Below, piece by piece: positions 43,758-54,036 of a stretch of DNA of 64,000 nt; positions within the stretch are counted from its first letter, which is position 1, and each line of letters starts with the position of its first letter. Source of the stretch: Panaeolus papilionaceus (Eukaryota; Basidiomycota; Agaricomycetes; Agaricales); the NCBI GenBank assembly GCA_015501605.1, contig JADNRZ010000015.1, positions 372,001-436,000 on the forward strand. The letters run 5' to 3'. The translations under genes and the position numbers were made by a program. The notes beneath the pieces are model-generated. The model was not told where the DNA came from. It saw only the letters and a list, made by a program, of their open reading frames with translations, and did no database searches.

Positions 43758-46202
43758 TTACAAAAATCCTCTGAGCACCCGGGGATGCAATGCCTTCAAG
43801 GCATCTTTCTTACTCAATTCCTGGATAGCTCCATAAATGTCTTGCTCCTCGGCGGAGAGAGACGAGAATGCCTTTTGCGCACTCTCGGAAGGAACAACAA
43901 GTTGATTCGCAAAGATTGGCGTGTCGGTTGGGCAAATGGTGTCTGGGTCAGGGAGCGTTCCATCGACGAAGTATTTGCGAATATGGGTTTGTGTGCAGGT
44001 CGAAGGTGCACTAATTGAGCAATGCTGAGAATAGACTATCAGTGCGATAACTTGATTGAAAATGGACGAAACCTTACCCCGGGACTGTCTTGTGTCAGGA
44101 CAACTGAATCAGTGAACCCGGCGGACATTTTCTTTGCACTGTTTTAGCATAAAGTCAGCCAGGTCGTGATAGAATGTAGGGAAGTGACTAACGCCCAGAG
44201 AGGTGTTACAGGATCTGAAGGAGTACCCTTAGTTCTTGTAAGTATTAGATTTCTTCATGACGCACCAGCAGTGTTTCCGATAACCAGGAGAGGATGACTG
44301 GTCGTTGCATTGAAAGGACCTGTATTTTGGGACGGATAAATAGCTTGCGTCGCATCTGCAACTTGAGACCCACCTCTGAAGTTAGTCTTGGGGAACTTCG
44401 GCCAATCACTGTGGGTAAAAATAAATAATTAGACAAGTGCACACAAGATTATGTACAAACTGACGCACATGCAGTTCATCCTAATGCCAGACCAAATAGG
44501 ACCCCATCTTGGAGATGATTTCTTCATCATGGCGACATACTTTTGCGTAGACTCCAAATCACTCGGGATTTCTGCTCCATCATTGCAAAGAATGGCTGCC
44601 TGCGCGTCACCAACAGGTTCTGTACGCGATTCGGCAGGACATTGGAGAGGGTCAATGCCACCAGCCATTTTAAGGACGACAGATCCATCGCCCTGCGCCA
44701 ACGCAGCAAGTGCTTCAGCTAGAAAGGGGAAAGCAGCGTATGGTTTGTAAAGAGCTGAGAACACAACACCCTCCAAGATGTCAATATCTACAACTCCATG
44801 CGGACCCGTTGGGCTAGCGACAGAGACGGGTTGACGTCTCACACTGTCGAATAGGTTGGTCATGTTGTGACGGACAGCAGTGTTGGTAGGGGCCCAGAAA
44901 TGGCAACCCACAGGCCCTGCTTCATGACAACCTGCGACAAAGGCGTCGATGCCTTTGTCCGTGTCGATGAGGTTTTTAGACCATAAGGCTGTAAGGGATG
45001 CGTAAGGGGAAAGGTACGAGAATGAAAGGGAGGGCGCCAACTTACTGGCATAATAATCCTCCGCGTCACAGACACCGTCAATAATAAGCCGTTCGACCTT
45101 GTCCTGAAGCAAATCATGAGATTGTGAACTGTGAATGGCGAAAAGGGCTTACTGGGAACATGGCAGCGAACGTAGATCCAAGAACAGTTCCATACCTATT
45201 AAGTAGGTCTATGTCAAAACTTGGATCATATCCCTGTTAGGGAAATAGGGCCCTACGAAAATCCCCAGTATTGCAACTTCTCTCTTCCGTGAGCGTGGAC
45301 AATGCTCAGCATATCCCTTGCAGTCTGATCTGTATTGATATGCCTCAAACCCCCGTCATCGTTTTCCCGAGTCATGGCATTGATGACCTTCATCTTCGCC
45401 CAGTGTCGGGAAACGTCAGCGTCATTTATGACGCCTAGACCAGAACCCCAGAGAAGACGCTCAAAGTTGGACTTGTAGAAGGAAGCGCGAGGAATAGAGG
45501 CTCCAACACCTGTATGAATGATTTGTTCAACAAATTTCAATTCAAGCTCAGTGGGTAGAGCAGGTTGAAATCAAGCGTAAGGGCGCACCTCGAGGATCAA
45601 AGGACACGAGATCAAACTGTGGTCCCACAATTTTCGCAAGCGGGTCCCCATTCCCAGCCAAAAATTGAATACCGCTGCCTCCCGGTCCACCAGGGTTGAA
45701 GAGAATAGGACCACGATAATCAGGGTGGTTGGGTCCAAGGGGTGAAGGTTTGCGGATAAGCGCTATAGCACCTTGTATCCCACTCGGGTTGAGGTGGTCC
45801 ATCGGTACCTATGAGTGAAGCATTGCACTGATGAGTAGGCTCGATTCGATGACTGCGGTCGTGGATTCTTACCAGCATTCTAGCACATTGGCGACCGGTA
45901 AAGCAGGGAACCCAGTGGAGTTCCTTGGAAGGGGTGACCTAAACGCACCAAGGAGGCAGGTAAGTTGTAAGCAGAAATTCACAACAGAGTTGAGGGCTCC
46001 TTACATTTGACCAGTCGAACTGAGATGAAGGAAGCACTTCACCCTCTTTGCCTTGTCCACGCTTTACATCATATCCTAGCCCTCCCAGGAGATCCTCGTG
46101 TATAGTGGATTCAGAGCCGTAGTATTGTGACGAGAGAACAATCCCACAGATAACAACCCCCGCTAGGAACAGAAATCGAGCGCTTTTAGACTTAGGCGGC
46201 AT
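43758..46202 (-). CDS. Membrane-anchored alpha/beta hydrolase with TAP-like domain, copy 4
   Basis: Start at MPPKSKSARF, whose basic residues before FLFLAGVVICGIVLSS suggest a type II membrane anchor or an uncleaved signal. The next exons read SSQFDWSN, VTPSKELHWVPCF and VPMDHLNPSG. All catalytic signatures are present: NPGGPGGSG, VSFDPRG, QYWGFSYGTVLG, SHPLLVIGNTADPVTPLWA and TQDSPGHCS. The C-terminus is complete (IYGAIQELSKKDAL, ending LRGFL). About twelve exons give roughly 560 residues. It is the intact partner of copy 5, sharing promoter-side sequence up to about 46750. Expected to act as an S33 aminopeptidase on the secretory path or cell surface. Confidence 0.82.
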
Positions 46203-46366
46203 CGTTACTCGAGTTATCACCAGCTTTCAAAGACTAGAAAAGAGAGTGCTTCAACACCCGTGTTAGCACGTCAAGCTCGAGCAGCAGTCCAGGTTCAAGC
46301 GAAAATGAAACGAATAACTCACAGTCAAAGCGCGAGAACCGAACCAACAAAACCACACCCATGCCC

Positions 46367-46376
46367 TTTTTATATA
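46367..46376 (-). promoter_or_regulatory. TATA-like element of hydrolase copy 4
   Basis: TATATAAAAA on the minus strand about 165 bases upstream of the ATG, in the same place as in copy 5. Confidence 0.45.
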
Positions 46377-46839
46377 CCATTGTTAACCCTATATTAATCA
46401 TCAAGAGAGCGTTTCTTTGGAACGCACTACAGGCACGACCATGTGGTCTCGTTAAAAGTTCTATAATTATGAACTCGCTAGATGATGATGGCGACAAATA
46501 TACCAACTGAATACTTGCGAAAGTTGCAAATAAACGACATCATGTAGAGGGGGCCGATACTTGTGGTACCTCTGATGCTTATCATGGTTTTATAACGAGA
46601 GAAAATTTGAGCAAATTTATGAAGATCTATCAGGATTTATCCGTGGACATGACGTTGCAACAATGCGACGTAAAATGGAGCACTCCCTTGCACAAGCGTG
46701 CGAAAGTGTGCTACTTGATCTTCATTGCCAGGATTGCGGTGATATATGGGTACTCTTTGACTACTGACGAAGGTTCCACATATTGTCAAAGATATCCTAT
46801 GGATAATGTTTATTTATTTGCTACTGATTATTATTGGGC

Positions 46840-46875
46840 GAGAGGCCCCCGCCCTTCAAGGGGCCGGGGGCTCTC
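46840..46875. repeat. GC-rich inverted repeat
   Basis: GAGAGGCCCCCG and CGGGGGCTCTC pair as arms with one bulged base. An inner CCCTT/AAGGG adds to the stem. It lies in an otherwise AT-rich area, so it may be a transposon end or a structured RNA. Confidence 0.5.
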
Positions 46876-48398
46876 CTGACTCGTCAAGTTACCTCCTCGA
46901 TGGGAGCCCGGAACGACCGCCGGCACCCGATGTGTAGTCAAGCAGACTTGACGCGACGGTGTGTCCCGGCCCCCATCATCAAGGAAAGGCTGTGCGCTTG
47001 CTTGTGGCCTTATGTGACATTTTGACAAGCCGCCCATTTTGCAATCCAAACGCAGCACTCGTGGAGGCTGTATGTATGGTGGGTCTCAATATCCCTAGGC
47101 ATGATGTACATCTAGTTAGCTCTGTAGCCCAGCGTCTGAATTACTCTCTTGTACATGTGTCTTCCTTTGCTGTCATCATGAATGACTGCTGATAAGAGTT
47201 ATTATGTCAAGTTATGGTGTAAGCGAATAGATCAGATGTTCAGGACTTGATAATTCGCCGATCGCTGTTGTGACAATTAAAACAACCCTCCCATTTCTCT
47301 CAGTCAGCATAGATGTTGCTGGAATGTGATATGGTATTGAGCCTGGTTAGATTGTGTTGAACTGCCCCTAGCTCATATTGGTCTTTGATGGCTTCGCTAT
47401 CACAGCAAAAGATGGAAAAATAGTTCCGACACGATATTTAGTTGAAATTCTGTATTTTAATAAATAATGAATCAATTTCGCAAAAAACACATTTCCCACC
47501 AGGCGAAATGATTGTAAAATGACCAACTGTAAATAATCAAATCATTATCTACTTGTAACAATTTAAAGTCTAAATTTCCATAAAATTATTCGAAGGAGAG
47601 AATCTGAGGACTTAGGATTTGAAAAAAAAAGAGTTGCCTATATGCGCACACAACGCGTCATCATTGACTTTGTGCAATCAGTGGATCATGATCCATCCTT
47701 GATCCCATCCACCACATCCCATCGGTTGTCCCGTACTCTCAACATCTCCTGCAGGATTCGTCATACACACCAGCAGCGGCTATCTGGGTTTTATCTGAGT
47801 ACTGTCTTTCATTTAAATGTTTGTATATGCGAAGGTAGCTGGCTGCTGATATGCAATCTCACAAATTCAGATGTTCACCGAACTGAGAACAAGTTGTAGG
47901 ACATTATGCTTGTCATCCACAGCTTATGGTAATTGTGTTAGATTAATCAGTCATCAGCTCCGTTGCCTAACATATTAACAGATTTATCTTCACCCAATGA
48001 ATGGCACTAAGAGATCAGACTGGATTTTTAACGTGCGAGCCTGGACATTTGGAGCGACGTGAGTGGTTGCATTGTGTCCCTCAGTACACCAGGTTCACAG
48101 TTCAAGCTGAATCCCAATGGACAAGAAGGGGGGTGGTCCTTTTTCGTGCGGATCTGGAGGACCTCCCTCCATGATGGTTTAGCAGGCCCAGGACAGGCTA
48201 GCACACACGAATATTACAGGAGAGACAAGATAACCTCGGGACAACGAGAGAGGGAGGACCCACTTGCAGTAGGCTCTTGTTTTACTCTCTTTTTTTGCTC
48301 TAGTTCGCTCAACCTTCCCCTCAAGTTGCTTCGATGTCACACTCAATACTTCTACTTCCTCGCTATATAAACCCCTAGATGCAATTTAACTTCGAATA

Positions 48399-48839
48399 GT
48401 GCATGTTAATCCCTTCATAGTCAATACATTGCCTTTATCTATCCTATTTCATTACATTCGCTGTGTGAATCCGAGGATATCAAGCAGAAATTCAAGGCGC
48501 ATGCAGGGGATGTACCTGGTGATCAACCGTGTCAGTACCGGTACCCGGATTGGGGATTACATTTTTCAAAAATATTGGAACCATGAAAACAGAGAGAGAG
48601 ATGCAAAACGTTTAGAAAATTTATTAAAATTTGATAATGTGCAACAAATAAGATGGCACAGTTATATACTAGAGAATTTATTGATAACTCGTGGAAAATT
48701 CACGTTTCGCATCAATTCTTCAGGCATGTTTTATTTTCAGTCTTTTGCTGTGTATGATTTGATGAGGGCATTTTTCAGACCCCAGGAGGTCCAGAGTCAT
48801 GTTCACATATTTGAGGCCAAAGCTCTGGGCACAAGCTAG
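48399..48839 (+). other. Isolated ORF, origin unknown
   Basis: 146 codons open from ATG to TAG in AT-rich sequence. The encoded stretch (ENLLITRGKFTFRINSSG) matches no family I know, and there are no splice or promoter signals to support a gene. It may be a fragment of a mobile element. Confidence 0.2.
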
Positions 48840-49091
48840 GGGGAGTTTCCTCCGTCCTGATTAAACATAGAACATTGTTCCGCCAGGAATTGTGCTGAAC
48901 TTGAGACCTGAGGCCTGTTATCTGACTGATGTGTTCAGTATGCTTATGTCGTCTGAATTGATTCTTCTGACCCTGAATGGTGCCACTGAAATCTGGATCT
49001 GATGGATAGCGCTCTATATGTACGCATGCCTGTAGCCCTGCGTGGTATTTCGAAATATTAGCTGATCTCGCCTTCTGGTCCCTCATCGTGA

Positions 49092-49180
49092 CCCTGCGTG
49101 GCCTAGTGATAATAGAGTGTTAATGAGCCTGTTACACTCCTTTCATTTGAGTCTGGGGAACGGTGCTCAATTCCGCCCTC
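49092..49180 (+). repeat. Possible tRNA-derived SINE head
   Basis: TGGCCTAGTGATA resembles a pol III A box, and GGTGCTCAATTCCG about 60 bases on resembles a B box. The sequence does not fold as a good tRNA, so a SINE head or tRNA relic is more likely. This is tentative. Confidence 0.25.
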
Positions 49181-49298
49181 ATCACTCATAGTGTGCGGCT
49201 CTCATGCACACTCAACCTTTGACCAGTGTTTGGGCTGGTGAAAACGCACGCCCCACTGACCTGTATGTGGCATACTTTACTCGCTTTTGCACCGCTCA

Positions 49299-50089
49299 CA
49301 CCTGAAAAGGTGCTTCCTCACGCCTAAGGGTCTATATACCCAGCGGCACTCGAGGCTCTCAGAGAAGGTCACCCTATCTCAGGGAAATCGCACAGGATAG
49401 TCCCGGTAAAAACCGTCGGACTATCCACAAAATACCAGGGATGCATAATGCATCCCCGAAACCGCAAGACGGTTCAGGTTTTAAACGCCTGAACCGCCCA
49501 ATCGCTCAAATGCATTTAGCATTTGACATCGCATCGCATGTGGGTTGACAACCCGGAACCGCAAATGAATTGACGCCAGGGTTTTAATCCCAGAAGCGCC
49601 ATGAATAAACCGCAAAAATGGAAGAAAAATTATATATAAAGGAATGTATTAGGGAAAAGTTGCAGACAAAATTAACAGGATAAGATAAACAAAAACCGAC
49701 AACGTCAGCTATGAAGAGGATAGGGATAATTTCGTGATAGTATAAACGGAAAGGGCGATGACAAGGAGTCTGACTTCGGGATGAATGACGAGAAGCATTG
49801 GTGAGGTGTTGACGCCTGGCGATGGAGGGAGGATGTTGGATGTATAATGAAAAAAGGGGGTATGGGACTTGTGACAGAGAAAAGGACGATAACGAAACCA
49901 TTGGGAATGATCGGGTAGGAAGGAAGAAAGTGCGAGTGAATAAAAGGATTGGGATATATGATGAAAGGGGGTGTGACACGAAGAAGAAATGAGGCCTAAA
50001 AAAGGGCTCAATAAACCGCAATTCCGCCCCTGTGATACACTGCAGCCTGTATCACAGGGCTTCGCACCGCATTTTGTGCACGTTTGCAC
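49299..50089. repeat. Cluster of short perfect hairpins
   Basis: At least seven perfect inverted repeats: 49299-49312 (CACCT/AGGTG), 49395-49426 (GGATAGTCC/GGACTATCC with an inner CGGT/ACCG), 49438-49456 (GGGATGCAT/ATGCATCCC), 49470-49496 (CGGTTCAGG/CCTGAACCG), 49506-49526 (TCAAATGC/GCATTTGA), 49542-49554 (GGGTT/AACCC) and 50028-50059 (CCCTGTGATACA/TGTATCACAGGG). GTGCA/TGCAC at 50076-50089 adds an eighth. A purine-rich tract lies between the last two groups. Confidence 0.75.
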
Positions 50090-50676
50090 ATGATATCGCG
50101 AACGGATAGTCATGCTCCTGCTGAGTTGGTTGGACTGTTGCCCATAGCCCACAGTGTAACAGATTGTTTGCACCGCCGTTGTTTTCTTGCGTCGCCTTTT
50201 AGAATCAGGTGCGACTCAAAATTCCACTCGATTAGACACATGCAATCACTCTCCAGTCCACCTGCCCTGGGGATAGCATAGGGAGAACATTGAGTCTTGC
50301 GCTACCGACGTGTGCCAGGTGCCACGTCACGAATTTCACTAGAGCAGTAAAGAAAAAGGATTTTGGTGAGTTGAGAAACTTTTTATTGTGTAAAAACACA
50401 TTAGAGACTTCCCCAGATTCTCGTTTTGTTGTTCTGGCTAGGGAGCAGCGAGCCCCAGCCCTTGAGATGAGCGAGATGGTGGTGGCACGGATGAGAGTCG
50501 ATCACGTGCCACCTTCTCGCGTAGTCGAAGACCTTAATCTCTCTCTCGTCTACGCCTCCAAGCGAGATTGACCACTTCAGACTGGTTATATTCAGTCAAG
50601 TTATCCGTCAGGTCAGATTATGGGCTTTTTGTCCGGGAAATACTAACAGTGGTACTTGACGAAAAAAAGAGCCATT

Positions 50677-53165
50677 TTACAAAAACCCTCTAAGCATAGG
50701 GAAATTCATTGCCTTCAAGGCATTTTTCTTACTCAACTCCTGGATAGCTCCATAGATGTCTTGCTCCTCGGCAGAAAGAGATGAGAATGCCTTTTGGACA
50801 CTATTAGGAGGAACGACGTGTTGATATCCAAAGATCGGCGTATCAGTTGGACAAATGGTGCCAGGTTCAGGGAGTGTTCCTTCGACGAAATATTTCCGAA
50901 TATAGGTCTGTGTGCAGGTTGAAGGTGCGCTGACGGAGCAGTGCTAAGAATTTGTGAGTTATCAGTGACACATCTTGCTTGAAAGGAGGAAAAGAACCCT
51001 ACTCCAGGGCTATCTTGTGTCAGGACCACTGAATCAGTGGATCCTGCAGACATTTTCTTTGCACTGTTATAACAAGGAGAAAGTCATGATCAGTGAAGTT
51101 TTGAAAATTTTTTAGGACTATCACTAACGCCCAGAGAGGTGTTACAGGATCTGAAAAGGAAAGGTACATCAGTAGGATTCTTAGAATTATCAGCTTTCTA
51201 TGTCCCACCAGCGGTGTTGCCGATGATCAGGAGAGGATGGCTGGTTGTTGCATTGAAGGGACCTTCGTATAAAATGCATCAGAATTTTCCGTCACATTCA
51301 CACCCGCAACTGAAACGCACCTCTAAAGTTAGTCTTGGGAAATTTTGGCCAATCACTGTTCACAATAAAAAAAGTGTAAGAAATGTACTATAGGAGAATT
51401 GGACGCGAATTCACGCACATGCAGTTCATTCTGATACCAGCCCAAATAGGACCCATGTTGGAGATGATTTCTTCATCATGGCGAAATACTTCTGTGTTGA
51501 CTCCAGATCGCTCGGAATCTCTTCTCCATCATTGCAAAGAATTGCCGCGGTCGCATCACTAACAGGTTCGGTGTGCGACTCAGCAGGACAAGTTAGGGGG
51601 TCAACAAGACCAACAATGCTGAGAAGAATAGACCCATCACCATGTGCTAAGGCAGCGAAGGCATCAGCAAGAAGCGGGAAAAGGGCATATGGGCTGTAAA
51701 GAGCTGCAAACACAATACGTTCCAGCATGTCAATATCAACAACCGCATGCGGACCCATTGGGCTAGAGACAGGAATGGGTTCCCGTCTCACACTATCGAA
51801 AAGATTGGTCATATTGTGACGGATAGCGGTGTTGGTAGGGGCCCAGAAGTGGCAGCCCACGGGTCTTGCTTCATGACAGCCAGAAACGAAAAGGTCAATG
51901 CCTTTGTCAGTGTCCATGAGGTTTTTAGACCACAACGCTGCAAGAAACACGTAAGGGGAAACAGTTGTGAGAGCGACGGGAAGAGCATCATCACACTGGC
52001 ATAATAATCGTCAGCGTCGCAGATACCATCAATGATGAGTCGTTCAACTTTATCCTGCAGCAAAATATGAGATCTCAGTTTCCCAGTGATAAAATAGGCT
52101 GACCGGGAACATGGCAGCAAACGTAGACCCAAGCACGGTGCCATACCTATCAGGTGGGTCCATATCAGTTTCAAAACCTTGTCATTGTCTGGAGAGTATT
52201 TTTTACGAGAATCCCCAGTATTGCAGCTTCTCCCTTCCGTGAGCATGCACGATACGTAACGTCTCTCGCAGCCTGATCGGTATTGATATACCTTAGATTT
52301 CCATCGTCATTTTCCACAGTCATGGCATTGATGACCTTCATCTTCGCCCAGAGTCGGGGAACGTCAGCATCGTGAATGACACGTATCGCGCTATCCCAAA
52401 TGACACGCTCGAAGTTGGGTTTATAGAAGGAAATATGAGGAATGGAGGCACCAACACCTGTATAATTTTTTTATTCAGCGACCATCAACTTAACCTCTGT
52501 GGGTGGAGCACACTAAAGACCAAGGACGCACCTCGAGGGTCAAAGGATACAAGATCAAACTGCGGCCCTACAATTTTCGCAAGCGGGTCCCCACTCTCAG
52601 TCAAAAGCTGAATACCACTGCCTCCCGGTCCGCCTGGGTTGAAGAGAATGGGACCACGATAATCGGGATGGTCGGGTCCAAGGGGTGAAGGTTTGCGGAT
52701 AAGCGCTATAGTAGCTTGTATTCCACTAGGGCTGAGGTGGTCCATGGGTACCTACGTGAGACGCGTTTAAAGATGAGCAAGCTTGAGTCATGTCATGACT
52801 GATTGTGCAGATCCTCACCAGTAACCTAGCACACTGACGCTCCGTAAAGCAAGGGACCCAATTGAGATCCTTAGAAGGAGTAACCTAAATCAGGTCGAGT
52901 AGGATGCAAGCATGCAAGTAAGTTCCATGCAACAAAAATCTTAGCAATAGTTGAGAGCTCCTTACATTTGACCAGTCAAACTGAGATGAAGAAGGCGGGA
53001 TTTCACCCCTGTTTCCTTGTCCATCTCCAGTCGAAAACCTAGCCCTTCCAAAAGGTCGTCCTGCACAGTGGATACAGAGCCATAGTAATGCGACCAGAGG
53101 ACAACCCCGCAGATAACAACCCCCGGCAGGAACAGAAATCGAACACTTTTAGACTTCGGTGGCAT
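50677..53165 (-). pseudogene. Alpha/beta hydrolase with TAP-like domain, copy 5 (broken duplicate of copy 4)
   Basis: Very close to copy 4 over its whole length, from MPPKSKSVRFLFLPG to the LRGFL end. Three frame breaks are visible. In exon 1 (about 52985-53035) two bases are gained relative to copy 4, so the frame leaves the FDWSN segment. Near 52245-52262 two bases are lost before the REKLQYWG nucleophile exon. Near 51450 one G is lost in the SSPTWGPIW region and the frame stops at GLVSE. Catalytic motifs are still readable in the correct frames. No single change explains all three, so the copy is inactive. Duplicated DNA includes about 500 bases upstream, ending near 53690. Confidence 0.85.
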
Positions 53166-53334
53166 CGTTACCCAAGAATAGATTATCACTAGCTTCCAAA
53201 AACTAGAGAAGGAGAGAGAGAGAGAACACCCGTGTTAGCGTATTGACCTCGCACAGCCATCCCAGTTCAAGCGTAAACAAAAACAACTTACAGTCAACTT
53301 GAACCGAGTCAGCAAAAGCCACAACCGTGCTCTC

Positions 53335-53341
53335 TTTATAT
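53335..53341 (-). promoter_or_regulatory. TATA-like element of hydrolase copy 5
   Basis: ATATAAA on the minus strand about 170 bases upstream of the old start, matching copy 4. It probably no longer serves a functional gene. Confidence 0.35.
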
Positions 53342-54036
53342 CCACAGTCAACCTTAAATTTATCATCGGGAGAGACGCACTACAGGCACAACCATGAGGT
53401 CTCCAGATGTTCTATAATTACTCGATAAAGTATGGAGACCAAGATACCGTCCCCATATTGATGAACATTGCATATAAACTATGCCATTCAGAGAGTGATA
53501 CTTGTGGCATCCCAGATTCATATCATAAATTACAACACGAAATATTTTGAGCAGATTTATGAAGATTTATGAGGATTTATAGCTGGACTTGGAGATGCAA
53601 CAACGCGACGCAAAATGATAGAAAAGATCCAGGCCGCGGCGGAGCACTCCAATAAGTACCTTCCGTTGTAAGCGTGCGAAAGTCTTAGACAGGGGGGTTT
53701 TTCATGCTCATGCGACTTTCCCCAGATCATCGTTGCGCTTTCAACCTGTCTCATTAAACCATTACTTGCGAAGCCCGCAGCAAGAAGACTGCTGCGTAAA
53801 TGCACAGACATCACTCGAAAGCCATGTGTTTTGTATAACAAACGGACTGTGCTGAAAAATACCACAAGTATTTTCTTAGATGAGCCGCTGTGAGCGGCTT
53901 ATGCCATCATGAGGTACGCACAATTGAAACTTTGCATTTAGTGACTGAGTACTGAGCAGGGTGTCCTGCAAGTAAAAGAGGAGTATAAATTTGTTCAAAG
54001 TTATTCAACGCATTTCAAGTTCTGACTGTATCGGAA
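53342..54036. other. Intergenic stretch between hydrolase copies 5 and 6
   Basis: About 700 bases. The part at 53505-53690 matches the DNA upstream of copy 4 (46560-46750), marking the duplicated unit. No gene is seen. Confidence 0.5.

Larger units (their letters stand above)
46751..50676. other. Gene-poor insert between duplicate hydrolase copies 4 and 5
   Basis: About 3.9 kb with no supported gene. It holds a GC-rich hairpin at 46840-46875, AT-rich stretches (47420-47640), a lone 146-codon frame at 48399-48839 of unknown origin, a tRNA-like head at about 49092-49180, a dense set of hairpins (49299-50089) and a purine-rich tract (49700-49990). The homology between copy 4 and copy 5 units stops at both edges, so this looks like inserted or left-over repetitive DNA. 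Confidence 0.6.
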
